Below are positions 29,909-38,850 of a DNA stretch of 64,000 nucleotides, one piece after another. This DNA is from Vibrio pelagius. GTDB lineage: Bacteria > Pseudomonadota > Gammaproteobacteria > Enterobacterales > Vibrionaceae. The stretch lies in the NCBI RefSeq assembly GCF_024347575.1, contig NZ_AP025503.1:248001-312000 (forward strand), written 5' to 3'. The notes beneath the pieces were generated by a model. It had not been told where the DNA came from, searched no databases, and saw only the letters and a program-made list of their open reading frames with translations. Numbering within the stretch: the first letter of the stretch is position 1; each line of letters starts with the position of its first letter. Position numbers and translations under genes: made by a program.

Positions 29909-31324
29909 TTAAACGAATAAGAACATCGCCAGATAGACAATTGCTAGACCAACGACACCCAAGATCACGCCCATTTTCGCCATGTCTTTGCTTTCGATAA
30001 GACCAGTTGAATAGGCGAGTGAGTTTGGTGGTGTGGATACCGGTAGAATCATGCCGAGTGATGCAGAGAAGGCAACCACAACTAGCAATCCTTGTAATCC
30101 ACCAATCGCAGCTAAACTCTCCATCGATGCGCCAATGGCTGCAGCGATCGGCATCAGCAAGTTAGCGGTCGCGGTGTTGGACATGAAGTTGGCCATTAAC
30201 CAGCAGACGATAGACAGCGTTAATACCACAGCAGCCGGGGAGAGTGATTCATAGTCAATCGCGTGTGCTAGTGCCGCGGCAAGTCCGGTTTTATCTAAAC
30301 CAATACCAATCGCAATACCACCGGCGACTAACCACAATACGTCCCAGTTAATCAGTTTGAGTTCTTCTTTGCCCATGATGCCCGTCAAGGTAAATACGGC
30401 TAATGGAATGATCGACACCACATAGGTGTTCATCCCGTGCAGCTTAGTCGTCATCCACAATAGAATCGTTGCAGCAAAGGTGACGTAAACCACAATCGCA
30501 CGCCAACTCTTTTTAAATTGACCATCGAGTCTTAACACCATGTTCTTCTGCTGAGAGGGAAAGAACTTCTGTAGCAGAACCCAGGCAATCGTCAGCTGAA
30601 TAATCACAAAGGGTAGACCCATCATCATCCAGCTGAGGAAGTCGATGGCGTTTTCTCCGGTCAGGTACTGCAGTGCGATAGCGTTTGGTGGTGTACCGAT
30701 TGGCGTTGCAATACCACCGGTATTGGCCGCGATTGGAATACACAACACTAAGGCTTTAATGCCTAAGTCACCTTTGGGCGCAGAAGCGACAATTGGACCG
30801 AGTAGGGCGAGCATCATCACCGTGGTTGCGGTATTCGACATGAACATGGAAAACACAGCAGTAATCAGCATCAGGCCGAGCATGATAAAGCGAGGTTCTG
30901 TTCCAAAAGGTTTTAGCAGAACGCGCGCTAAGTTGTTATCCAGTTCGTATTTTGAAGCTGCGATCGCCAACGCAAAGCCACCCATAAACAGAATAATAAT
31001 GGGTGACGAGAAGGCGCTGAAGATATCGGTGTATTTTATCAACTCTCCTAAATCATGACCTGCTGGTGGTTGTCTGAATAGGTGTAAGCCTTTGTCCGAT
31101 ATCATGATCACCTCAAGAGTGATGATCAGGATCGAGGTGGCAAAAACCGGAACGGGCTCTAATACCCACAACAACGCAGCCAGTAAGAAAATGGCTAGTA
31201 GACGATGCTGAATAAGGGTCAGATCGTCGATGGGGATAGAGTCGATAGGCATAAAGAGCACACCTAACGGAATGGCAAAGCAGATCAGCAGTTTAACGAG
31301 TACGCCAACATTGAGCTTAGGCAT
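29909..31324 (-). CDS. DASS-family (SLC13/INDY) Na+-coupled dicarboxylate carrier
   Basis: 471 aa with about eleven hydrophobic segments. Both signature Ser-Asn-Thr sites that bind Na+ and carboxylate are present (MSNTATTVMM near 161 and MSNTATANLL near 385), as are TPIGTPPNAIA and VSTPPNSLAYS. The family exchanges or takes up succinate, fumarate, malate or citrate; the closest characterised model is the V. cholerae INDY protein. With frdABCD about 3 kb away, use of C4 dicarboxylates is plausible but not shown by linkage. Single gene. Confidence 0.88.
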   Translation of the reverse strand: MPKLNVGVLVKLLICFAIPLGVLFMPIDSIPIDDLTLIQHRLLAIFLLAALLWVLEPVPVFATSILIITLEVIMISDKGLHLFRQPPAGHDLGELIKYTDIFSAFSSPIIILFMGGFALAIAASKYELDNNLARVLLKPFGTEPRFIMLGLMLITAVFSMFMSNTATTVMMLALLGPIVASAPKGDLGIKALVLCIPIAANTGGIATPIGTPPNAIALQYLTGENAIDFLSWMMMGLPFVIIQLTIAWVLLQKFFPSQQKNMVLRLDGQFKKSWRAIVVYVTFAATILLWMTTKLHGMNTYVVSIIPLAVFTLTGIMGKEELKLINWDVLWLVAGGIAIGIGLDKTGLAAALAHAIDYESLSPAAVVLTLSIVCWLMANFMSNTATANLLMPIAAAIGASMESLAAIGGLQGLLVVVAFSASLGMILPVSTPPNSLAYSTGLIESKDMAKMGVILGVVGLAIVYLAMFLFV

Positions 31325-31491
31325 GTGATGGAAACCCTATGAAGAAAATATCTACAAATAGAGTAAGTTATCTGAGTTTAGGATACTTAGGCGACGGTTG
31401 TAAAATTGCAAAGTCGTTTAACTTTTCGGCAACTGTTTTGCTTTTGGTCAATATTTGTAAATCCGCTTTGATATCGAGCAGATTATGGATA

Positions 31492-31522
31492 CAAAAAAGG
31501 CGAGCCATGAGCTCACCTTTCA
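31492..31522 (-). terminator. Terminator of psd (minus strand)
   Basis: Read on the minus strand: AGGTGAGC-TCATG-GCTCGCCTTTTTT, with one G-T pair. It is 23 nt past the psd stop. Confidence 0.8.
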
Positions 31523-31544
31523 AATATCAATTAACCGCTAGCGC

Positions 31545-32474
31545 TTATTCTTGCTCAGCGTCCGGTTGTACTTTTTCTGCTTCTGCTTCTGCTTCTGCTT
31601 CTGCTTCTGCTTCTGCTGACGCGATATGTGCGTATGGAGTACCTAGAACCGTTTTCTCACCGTTTGCCATGCTCTCGTCGAACTTGATTGCGTCTTTAGC
31701 AAATAGGTTGATAACGGTTGAACCTAGCTTGAAGCGGCCCATCTCTTCGCCTTTCTTCAAGATAACCGCTTTGTCACCCTCAGCTGGATAATCCCACTTG
31801 TAAACCGTGTTACCGCGAGGTGGAGTAATTGTGCCAGCCCAAATTTGCTCGATGCTGCCAACAATCGTTGCACCAACTAGAACTTGAGCCATTGGGCCAA
31901 ATTCCGTATCGAAAATACACACTACACGCTCGTTACGAGCAAACAGGTTAGGAACGTTTTCTGCTGTTAGTGGGTTCACTGAGAACAGATCACCTGGTAC
32001 GTAGATCATTTGGCGCAGTGTACCGTCGCATGGCATGTGAACGCGGTGGTAATCACTTGGTGATAGGTACAGAGTCGCGAAATCACCGTCTTTAAACTCT
32101 TCAGCAAGGTTTGCATCGCCACCTAATAGCTCACGTGCAGAGAAATCATGACCTTTTGCTTGGATCAGTTTGCCGTCCGTAATTGGGCCAAATTGGCTTA
32201 CGCGTGCATCGGCAGGGTGCACAATCACAGATTCGCCTTCCGCGATTGGACGCATACCTTCTTTAAGTTCACGTACGAAGAACTCGTTGAAGGTCTTGAA
32301 GTGTTTTGGATCGCTGTGAAGGGCTTCATCCATGTTCACTTTGTACTGCTTGATGAACCAGTTGATGATCGCTGTCGTTAAGCCGCCCGCTTTAGCCGAC
32401 GCTAGTTTACCGACTAAGCGAGTCAGTCCATGTTGTGGAATCCAGTACTGCAATCCAACTTTGATCTTATCCAT
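31545..32474 (-). CDS. psd: Phosphatidylserine decarboxylase proenzyme
   Basis: 309 aa inner-membrane enzyme that makes phosphatidylethanolamine. The self-cleavage site Leu-Gly-Ser-Thr is at 250-253 (Gly251/Ser252), where Ser252 becomes the pyruvoyl group; HPADARVSQ and DYHRVHMP carry the Asp/His proteolysis residues. After the normal end (near residue 285) the protein has (Ala-Glu)x7 and an acidic tail, encoded by a perfect hexamer array. Order psd-rsgA with orn divergent matches E. coli. The C-terminal tail is on the short alpha chain after cleavage. Confidence 0.96.
   Translation of the reverse strand: MDKIKVGLQYWIPQHGLTRLVGKLASAKAGGLTTAIINWFIKQYKVNMDEALHSDPKHFKTFNEFFVRELKEGMRPIAEGESVIVHPADARVSQFGPITDGKLIQAKGHDFSARELLGGDANLAEEFKDGDFATLYLSPSDYHRVHMPCDGTLRQMIYVPGDLFSVNPLTAENVPNLFARNERVVCIFDTEFGPMAQVLVGATIVGSIEQIWAGTITPPRGNTVYKWDYPAEGDKAVILKKGEEMGRFKLGSTVINLFAKDAIKFDESMANGEKTVLGTPYAHIASAEAEAEAEAEAEAEKVQPDAEQE
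31575..31616. repeat. Hexanucleotide microsatellite, TTCTGC x7, inside psd
   Basis: Seven perfect tandem TTCTGC units on the plus strand (GCAGAA on the coding strand), coding for (Ala-Glu)7 near the psd C-terminus. Copy changes keep the frame and only alter tail length. Confidence 0.95.
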
Positions 32475-32622
32475 TGTATTAATATTCCAATGTTGTGTAT
32501 TTCTTCAATGAAAATCAGTTAATGACACTTTAGGGCGCGAGATGTTACTCAATATCGCGTCCATTGTCAGCAAGTGCGCAAACTTTGGTTGCAACTGCTG
32601 AGAGTTATTCACAAAATTTGCC

Positions 32623-33678
32623 TTAAAGATCAGCCTTCTTGTTTCTTGAGTACTGTCGGTTGGCTTTGTTTTCAACCATGCTCTCAATGATGCGATGATA
32701 GTTTTCAAAGCGGATGCGGCTGATCTTTCCATCTTCGACTGCTTCGCGCAGGATACAACCTGGGTCATCATTGTGCTTACAGTCGCGGAACTTACAACCA
32801 CCAAGATACGGCTTGAATTCAACAAAGGCTTCGGTGATGGCTTCAGGCTCTAAGTGCCATAAACCAAACTCACGAACCCCCGGAGAGTCAATCAAGTCAC
32901 CGCCTGATGGGAAGTGGTACAGGCGCGCTGCTGTTGTGGTGTGTTGGCCAAGACCTGAGTTTTCTGACACTGCGCCTTCTTCGATATCAAGTGTTGGCAT
33001 CAGCGCGTTAACTAGGCTGGATTTACCTACGCCCGATTGACCAACAAAGATGTTGATGCGGTTTGCCAGCTCAGCTTCAAGCTCAGCGATGCCGTAGCCT
33101 GTCTCTTTACTTACAAAGAGAACCTTGTAGCCAATCTCCTCGTAGATGGTTAGGGTCTGTTTGTATTCTGCGAGCTGTTCTTCGCTGAGTAGGTCGACTT
33201 TGTTCAATACAATCAGCGGCGCAATGCTTAATGTATCTGAGGCGATAAGGTAACGGTCGATGATGTTCAGAGACAGCTCAGGCAGTACCGCAGACACAAT
33301 CACCATTTGATCAACGTTAGCTGCGACAGGCTTCAGGCCGTCGTAGTAATCCGGGCGAGTTAGAATAGAAGTACGTGGCTCAACGGCCTCAACTACACCA
33401 GAAATGCCAGCCATCGATTCAAGACCAGCACGCCAGATCACTCGGTCGCCAGAGACCAAGCTTTCGATACCACGACGTAGGTTACAACGGTGGATCTCGC
33501 TGGTTTCAACGTCTTCAATATCTGCATGTTGACCAAATCGAGTAATTACTAGGCCACTCTTGGTGCCGCCGAGCATGCTCTCATCCCACTGGACAGAGTC
33601 TTCCTGCTTGAGTCGTTTCTTTTGGTTACTGCGTACGCGTCGCACTTGACCTTTGGTTAACTTTTTCTTTTTTGCCAC
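32623..33678 (-). CDS. rsgA: Ribosome small-subunit-dependent GTPase RsgA
   Basis: 351 aa circularly permuted GTPase that checks late 30S maturation. Order OB-fold (about 45-115), G4 NKVD, then G1 [10 protein letters not shown] and G3 DSPGVREFG, and a C-terminal zinc knuckle (C-x4-CKH-x5-C, in [14 protein letters not shown]). The basic N-terminus [15 protein letters not shown] is typical. Upstream of psd on the same strand with about 150 nt between. Confidence 0.97.
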   Translation of the reverse strand: MAKKKKLTKGQVRRVRSNQKKRLKQEDSVQWDESMLGGTKSGLVITRFGQHADIEDVETSEIHRCNLRRGIESLVSGDRVIWRAGLESMAGISGVVEAVEPRTSILTRPDYYDGLKPVAANVDQMVIVSAVLPELSLNIIDRYLIASDTLSIAPLIVLNKVDLLSEEQLAEYKQTLTIYEEIGYKVLFVSKETGYGIAELEAELANRINIFVGQSGVGKSSLVNALMPTLDIEEGAVSENSGLGQHTTTAARLYHFPSGGDLIDSPGVREFGLWHLEPEAITEAFVEFKPYLGGCKFRDCKHNDDPGCILREAVEDGKISRIRFENYHRIIESMVENKANRQYSRNKKADL

Positions 33679-33829
33679 AATTTTCTACTTAACACATCTA
33701 ACTTGATGATAGGGAACTCGACGTAACTGAGTTTGTTACCGTGATATTTACGCGGCACAAAACCTAGTTTGAGTATACTTATTTGGGTATAGTACCTCTT
33801 TTACACGCAAACAAATAGGCAGCGCCATT

Positions 33830-34375
33830 ATGTCCTTTAGCGATCAGAACCTAATATGGGTTGATCTAGAGATGACGGGACTTGATCCTGAAACTCATAA
33901 AATCATTGAAATTGCTACTATCGTCACCGATAGTGAGCTGAACATTCTTGCTGAAGGCCCAGTATTAGCTATCCACCAACCAGACAGCGAGCTGGACAAA
34001 ATGGATGAGTGGTGTACGAATACGCATACCGGTAGCGGCTTAGTGAAACGTGTGAAAGAGAGCACTGTGACGGAACAAGATGCGATTGCTAAAACGATCG
34101 AGTTTCTTGAAAAGTGGGTACCGAAAGGCAAATCGCCGATTTGTGGCAACAGTATTGGCCAAGATCGTCGTTTCTTGTACAAGCATATGCCTGAACTGGA
34201 AGAATACTTCCACTATCGCTACATCGACGTAAGCACCTTGAAAGAGCTGACGCGCCGTTGGAAACCGGAAGTATTAGATGGCTTTACTAAGTCTGGTAGC
34301 CACTTAGCCTTAGATGACATTCGCGAGTCGATTGCTGAACTTCAGTATTACCGCAAGACGATTATTAATATCTAA
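33830..34375 (+). CDS. orn: Oligoribonuclease
   Basis: 181 aa DEDDh 3'-5' exonuclease that degrades 2-5-mer RNA, including pGpG, the end product of EAL-type c-di-GMP hydrolysis; this links it to the signalling enzymes at the start of the window. Motifs: VDLEMTGL (Asp12, Glu14), [10 protein letters not shown], and [10 protein letters not shown] with the catalytic His/Asp. Divergent from rsgA, as in E. coli, and followed by the tRNA array. Confidence 0.97.
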   Translation: MSFSDQNLIWVDLEMTGLDPETHKIIEIATIVTDSELNILAEGPVLAIHQPDSELDKMDEWCTNTHTGSGLVKRVKESTVTEQDAIAKTIEFLEKWVPKGKSPICGNSIGQDRRFLYKHMPELEEYFHYRYIDVSTLKELTRRWKPEVLDGFTKSGSHLALDDIRESIAELQYYRKTIINI

Positions 34376-34405
34376 TCAATTCAAAATGGTTGTTTTGAAT
34401 TGATT
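34373..34405 (+). terminator. Perfect hairpin after orn
   Basis: AATCAATTCAAAA ... TTTTGAATTGATT, a 13-bp perfect inverted repeat starting at the orn stop. There is no T-run after it, so it may protect the mRNA end or act as a Rho-assisted terminator. Confidence 0.5.
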
Positions 34406-34492
34406 ATCTGGCTGCGAAATCAACATTTTTTTGAAATTCTGTGTGCTTTTTCAGCACTTGACGAAAAAGTTGCAGAATTTTGCATTAAGGAC

Positions 34493-34520
34493 TTGCATCA
34501 CAAAAAAATGCTCTTATAAT
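34493..34520 (+). promoter_or_regulatory. Promoter of the tRNA array
   Basis: TTGCAT (34493-34498), 16-nt spacer, perfect TATAAT (34515-34520), followed by a GC-rich discriminator (TCGCAGCCC), as in stringently controlled stable-RNA promoters. The first tRNA starts 36 nt later. Confidence 0.8.
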
Positions 34521-34555
34521 TCGCAGCCCTGAACGGCGAAAGACGTTTTCAGAAT

Positions 34556-34631
34556 GCGACACTAGCTCAGCTGGTAGAGCGCAACCTTGCCAAGGTTGAG
34601 GTCACGAGTTCGAACCTCGTGTGTCGCTCCA
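34556..34631 (+). tRNA. tRNA-Gly(GCC), copy 1
   Basis: 76 nt with encoded CCA. Acceptor GCGACAC/GTGTCGC, anticodon loop TTGCCAA (GCC), T-loop TTCGAAC. First gene after the promoter. Confidence 0.97.
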
Positions 34632-34670
34632 AATTGATAGCTTTCATTGTGCTTAACAATGACATCCGGA

Positions 34671-34747
<77 letters not shown>

Positions 34748-34779
34748 CATTACAGTTAAACGCGTTAGCGGTTAACTAT

Positions 34780-34855
34780 GCGACACTAGCTCAGCTGGTA
34801 GAGCGCAACCTTGCCAAGGTTGAGGTCACGAGTTCGAACCTCGTGTGTCGCTCCA
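34780..34855 (+). tRNA. tRNA-Gly(GCC), copy 2
   Basis: Identical to copy 1; opens the second 224-bp unit. Confidence 0.97.
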
Positions 34856-34894
34856 AATTGATAGCTTTCATTGTGCTTAACAATGACATCCGGA

Positions 34895-34971
<77 letters not shown>

Positions 34972-35003
34972 CATTACAGTTAAACGCGTTAGCGGTTAAC
35001 TAT

Positions 35004-35079
35004 GCGACACTAGCTCAGCTGGTAGAGCGCAACCTTGCCAAGGTTGAGGTCACGAGTTCGAACCTCGTGTGTCGCTCCA
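35004..35079 (+). tRNA. tRNA-Gly(GCC), copy 3
   Basis: Identical to copy 1; third 224-bp unit. Confidence 0.97.
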
Positions 35080-35118
35080 AATTGATAGCTTTCATTGTGC
35101 TTAACAATGACATCCGGA

Positions 35119-35195
<77 letters not shown>

Positions 35196-35227
35196 CATTA
35201 CAGTTAAACGCGTTAGCGGTTAACTAT

Positions 35228-35303
35228 GCGACACTAGCTCAGCTGGTAGAGCGCAACCTTGCCAAGGTTGAGGTCACGAGTTCGAACCTCGTGTGTCGCT
35301 CCA
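35228..35303 (+). tRNA. tRNA-Gly(GCC), copy 4
   Basis: Identical to copy 1; fourth 224-bp unit. Confidence 0.97.
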
Positions 35304-35342
35304 AATTGATAGCTTTCATTGTGCTTAACAATGACATCCGGA

Positions 35343-35419
<77 letters not shown>

Positions 35420-35451
35420 CATTACAGTTAAACGCGTTAGCGGTTAACTAT

Positions 35452-35527
35452 GCGACACTAGCTCAGCTGGTAGAGCGCAACCTTGCCAAGGTTGAGGTCA
35501 CGAGTTCGAACCTCGTGTGTCGCTCCA
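35452..35527 (+). tRNA. tRNA-Gly(GCC), copy 5
   Basis: Identical to copy 1; the downstream spacer changes here and leads into a tRNA pseudogene. Confidence 0.97.
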
Positions 35528-35540
35528 TTTTGAAAGTGAA

Positions 35541-35630
35541 ACATGAAGAGCATTCTGGTAGAGTGCAATCCTTGCCAAGGTTGAGGTCACGCCTAAGCCT
35601 TGAAGATCGGGAACCTCGTGTGTCACTCCA
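35541..35630 (+). pseudogene. tRNA-Gly pseudogene with altered T-arm
   Basis: The 3' half matches tRNA-Gly(GCC) (CCTTGCCAAGGTTGAGGTCACG, broken here as two runs: CCTTGCCAAGG and TTGAGGTCACG) and ends CACTCCA. The five-base AGTTC of the T-arm is replaced by the 19-base CCTAAGCCTTGAAGATCGG, and the 5' acceptor half is degenerate (ACATGAAGAGC). It cannot fold as a normal tRNA. The same replacement recurs in the pseudogene at 36298. Confidence 0.8.
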
Positions 35631-35669
35631 ATTTGATAGCTTTCATTGTGCTTAACAATGACATCCGGA

Positions 35670-35746
<77 letters not shown>

Positions 35747-35779
35747 CATTATAGTTAAACGCGTTAGCGGTTAACTTAT

Positions 35780-35855
35780 GCGACACTAGCTCAGCTGGTA
35801 GAGCGCAACCTTGCCAAGGTTGAGGTCACGAGTTCGAACCTCGTGTGTCGCTCCA
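35780..35855 (+). tRNA. tRNA-Gly(GCC), copy 6
   Basis: Identical to copy 1; from here the spacers switch to a second type (54 nt, containing the hairpin GAAAGGTGAAAGACCTTTC). Confidence 0.97.
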
Positions 35856-35909
35856 ATTTGTAGATTAACGCGAAAGCGATAATCGAAAGGTGAAAGACCT
35901 TTCCGTGAT

Positions 35910-35985
35910 GCGACACTAGCTCAGCTGGTAGAGCGCAACCTTGCCAAGGTTGAGGTCACGAGTTCGAACCTCGTGTGTCGCTCCA
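35910..35985 (+). tRNA. tRNA-Gly(GCC), copy 7
   Basis: Identical to copy 1; second-type spacer on both sides. Confidence 0.97.
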
Positions 35986-36039
35986 ATTTGTAGATTAACG
36001 CGAAAGCGGTAATCGAAAGGTGAAAGACCTTTCCGTGAT

Positions 36040-36115
36040 GCGACACTAGCTCAGCTGGTAGAGCGCAACCTTGCCAAGGTTGAGGTCACGAGTTCGAACC
36101 TCGTGTGTCGCTCCA
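36040..36115 (+). tRNA. tRNA-Gly(GCC), copy 8
   Basis: Identical to copy 1; unit period here is 129-130 nt. Confidence 0.97.
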
Positions 36116-36168
36116 ATTTGTAGATTAACGTGAAAGCGATAATCGAAAGGTGAAAGACCTTTCCTGAT

Positions 36169-36244
36169 GCGACACTAGCTCAGCTGGTAGAGCGCAACCT
36201 TGCCAAGGTTGAGGTCACGAGTTCGAACCTCGTGTGTCGCTCCA
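36169..36244 (+). tRNA. tRNA-Gly(GCC), copy 9
   Basis: Identical to copy 1; last intact tRNA of the array. Confidence 0.97.
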
Positions 36245-36297
36245 TTTTGAAGATTAGCGTGAAAACGGTAATCGAAAGGTGAAAGACCTTTCCTGAT

Positions 36298-36387
36298 GCG
36301 ACACTAGCTCAGCTAGTTTAGCGAATCCTTGTCAAGGTTGAGGTCACGCCTAAGCCTTGAAGATCGGGAACCTCGTGTGTCGCTCCA
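36298..36387 (+). pseudogene. tRNA-Gly-like pseudogene with GTC anticodon
   Basis: 90 nt. Acceptor stem GCGACAC/GTGTCGC and CCA are intact, but the D-arm is disrupted (AGCTAGTTTAGCG), the anticodon loop reads TTGTCAA (GTC, an Asp anticodon) and the T-arm carries the same 19-base replacement as the pseudogene at 35541. It closes the array. Confidence 0.8.
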
Positions 36388-36478
36388 ATTTCTTTCTAAG
36401 CTATCTAGCTTGGATATAGGCTGTAAGCCTAAGCTCTTTCTTTAATGCTGCGAAGCATCATCCCTTAAAAAAGAAAAC

Positions 36479-36512
36479 AATCCTCCAATACTCTTGGTGG
36501 ATATTTTTTTGT
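36479..36512 (+). terminator. Terminator of the tRNA array
   Basis: ATCCTCCAA-TACTC-TTGGTGGAT followed by ATTTTTTTG; one mismatch in a 9-bp stem. Confidence 0.75.
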
Positions 36513-36988
36513 CTCAAATTTGTCTTAGCTAATGGAATGCTAATAACTATCAGGTTTCTAAAGAAGATACTTGAGGTTTTTCATATCTATAAACAGACTT
36601 ATCCACATATTGTTTGATGTGGATAACTTGGTTGATAAAGTTATTTCAGCCTTAATTCTCAAGTGCTACTGAAAAGATCCTTTCTAATAAAATTACTTTA
36701 CATTGTGATTTATTATTTTAAGTTGCTGTTTTTATTGGTTTTGTTTGTTTTTGTGGGTTTTAGGTAGGATCATTAACTCGTTGTTTATTGATCTTAATCA
36801 TTTATCCGAACTGTGTTTAACTTTGCTGCCATGTGGAAAGTTTGAGAGAAATTAATTTTTTTTCCACATTGTAAAATTTGAGAACAAGGTCAAACATTGT
36901 GCTCAAATTCTATGAAACAGCTTACTGTTATTTTTCCGCTAACCTCGCTATATATCAAGCTTCTCGACTGATATTCATAGTCAATGCA
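36513..36988. promoter_or_regulatory. datA-like: AT-rich datA-like region with DnaA boxes
   Basis: About 475 nt with no gene. Two perfect DnaA boxes in inverted orientation lie at 36599-36607 (TTATCCACA) and 36618-36626 (TGTGGATAA); two near matches lie at 36832-36840 (reverse CTTTCCACA) and 36860-36868 (TTTTCCACA). Several GATC sites and long T/A-rich runs are present. In E. coli the DnaA-inactivating locus datA lies in the corresponding gap between the glyVXY tRNA genes and queG. The end near 36900-36988 also includes the terminator side of queG. An IHF site needed for E. coli datA was not found. Confidence 0.55.
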
Positions 36989-38152
36989 CTAAGCGTCTCT
37001 CGGTAGTCCTTTTTCAACAATTCGAATAAGTCGCTCCTTTTTGCTCTTAATCTTATTCACAGACTCTCTAGGAGAGGTTGTTGAAAGGGTAGCTTGTACT
37101 GAGTTTGGCAATTGTTGGTTTTGTTTTTCTAACGCCCATTGGATATGTTCATCGAGCATCTCATTGTTACCTAAATGAGACTCTAAAATATCAATGATGC
37201 GCTGTTGGTAAGGCGCATTACCCATCGCAACGAATAAATTACGTAGCCATTGCGTATGGCCAATGCGTCGAATCGCAGAGCCTTCCATCTTTTTCAGAAA
37301 GGTTGCCTCATCCCAACTTGCTAATGTGACTAAATCGATATCTTTGAATGCTTCACGGCGGTGAAAATCCGTTTGCTTACTCACATCAGCATGTCGATTC
37401 CAAGGGCAAACCAATTGGCAGTCATCACAACCGTAGATTCGGTTGCCAATGGCTTCACGGAACTCAAGCGGAATAACACCATCGAATTCGATAGTCAGGT
37501 AAGAGATACAACGACGAGCATCCACAACGCCGTCTTCTACGATGGCACCTGTTGGGCAAGACGTTATGCAAGCGGTACATTTACCACACTCTTCGGTGTT
37601 CGGTTCATCCACCGGTAGTGGGATGTTGACCAGTAGCTCTCCTAGGAAAAACCATGAGCCTGCTTCTTTATCGAGAATGAGTGAGTGTTTACCTGTCCAA
37701 CCTAAACCAGCCTTTTGAGCTAAAGGTCGTTCTAAGATCGGTGCGGAGTCTACGAATGGACGATAGTCCAGCCCTTCAATCTCTTTTTCGATTTTTTGAC
37801 CGAGCTTCTTTAACTGATTGCGAAACAGTTTGTGATAGTCACGACCCAGCGCGTAACGGCTGATATAACCTTGAGTATTGTCTGCAAGGTTGGTTGCGAA
37901 TTGTGCTTCAGGTGGCAGATAGTTCATGCGAGCACTGATCACTCGAACGGTACCTGGGTGTAACTCATCAGGCCTCGCGCGCATCATGCCGTGACGAGCC
38001 ATCCAATCCATTTCACCGTGGTAGCCAGCATCTAACCAAGCTTGCAAAGCCGCTTCATGTTCACTTAAGTCGACGTCGCAAATGCCCACTTTTTGGAAAC
38101 CGAGCTCTTGTCCCCAAGTTTTAATTTGTTCAGCAAGGTGGTCTAGATTCAT
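36989..38152 (-). CDS. queG: Epoxyqueuosine reductase QueG
   Basis: 387 aa cobalamin-dependent enzyme for the last step of queuosine synthesis in tRNA (GUN anticodons). Two 4Fe-4S motifs: C-x2-C-x2-C-x3-CP (CGKCTACITSCPTGA) and CDDCQLVCPWN; the catalytic Asp region lies in FVDSAPILER. A C-terminal HEAT-like extension after residue 285 is normal for the long form. Minus strand, divergent from tsaE, as in E. coli. Confidence 0.96.
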   Translation of the reverse strand: MNLDHLAEQIKTWGQELGFQKVGICDVDLSEHEAALQAWLDAGYHGEMDWMARHGMMRARPDELHPGTVRVISARMNYLPPEAQFATNLADNTQGYISRYALGRDYHKLFRNQLKKLGQKIEKEIEGLDYRPFVDSAPILERPLAQKAGLGWTGKHSLILDKEAGSWFFLGELLVNIPLPVDEPNTEECGKCTACITSCPTGAIVEDGVVDARRCISYLTIEFDGVIPLEFREAIGNRIYGCDDCQLVCPWNRHADVSKQTDFHRREAFKDIDLVTLASWDEATFLKKMEGSAIRRIGHTQWLRNLFVAMGNAPYQQRIIDILESHLGNNEMLDEHIQWALEKQNQQLPNSVQATLSTTSPRESVNKIKSKKERLIRIVEKGLPRDA

Positions 38153-38385
38153 AGCTTAGCGGCAACTTTATTCATAACTTTGTAATAAGTTTATATCGTG
38201 ACATGAGCGAAAATGGGGGCGGATCTTAACGGATCTTAATAGTGTTGACCAGAACAGAGGCGAATTCATGGTTATTTTTCATATTACTTACACTTGAATG
38301 CTTGTCTCTCAAAACCTTCACGGTTTACTATTCTTGTTCTTTTGATTTTTATATAGTCAACGATCGATTTTTAGAGAACGTATTC

Positions 38386-38850
38386 ATGAGCACAAAACAG
38401 TTTACTTTGAAAGATGAGCAAGCAACGATTCAACTGGGGACGGAGCTTTCAAATCTATGCTCACAGCAAACCACTATCTATTTGCATGGCGATCTTGGCG
38501 CAGGTAAAACGACGTTCAGTCGTGGCTTTGTAAAAGCGCTTGGTCATCAAGGAAATGTAAAAAGCCCAACCTATACTCTGGTTGAACCATATCAATTGGC
38601 AGATTGGCAAGTATATCACTTTGACCTATATCGTCTTGCTGACCCTGAAGAGCTAGAGTTCATGGGGATTCGTGACTACTTCACTCCTGATGCTATTTGT
38701 CTGGTTGAGTGGCCAGAGAAGGGAGAAGGTTTACTACCAGAAGCCGATCTTGATATTGATATCCGTTACCAAGATGATCACCGAGTCGTCTCTTTAACCG
38801 CCAACAGTGAATATGGACAACGCTTACTTAGTCAGTTGGAGTTATGTTGA
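38386..38850 (+). CDS. tsaE: tRNA t6A37 biosynthesis ATPase TsaE
   Basis: 154 aa from the ATG at 38386; the 48-codon upstream extension has no ribosome site. P-loop [10 protein letters not shown] near 34-43, then KSPTYTLVE and HFDLYRL, then LVEWPEKGE. It drives threonylcarbamoyl transfer with TsaB and TsaD. The E. coli neighbour nnr (yjeF) is not between queG and tsaE here. The end overlaps amiB by 7 nt. Confidence 0.96.
   Translation: MSTKQFTLKDEQATIQLGTELSNLCSQQTTIYLHGDLGAGKTTFSRGFVKALGHQGNVKSPTYTLVEPYQLADWQVYHFDLYRLADPEELEFMGIRDYFTPDAICLVEWPEKGEGLLPEADLDIDIRYQDDHRVVSLTANSEYGQRLLSQLELC

Noticed and set aside
31339..31791. 150-codon plus-strand frame with Ser-Ala repeats
   Set aside because: It is the antisense shadow of the psd hexamer array and has no ribosome site.
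36600..36850. IHF site needed for an E. coli-type datA
   Set aside because: No match to WATCAA-N4-TTR on either strand better than two mismatches; noted as a limit of the datA claim.
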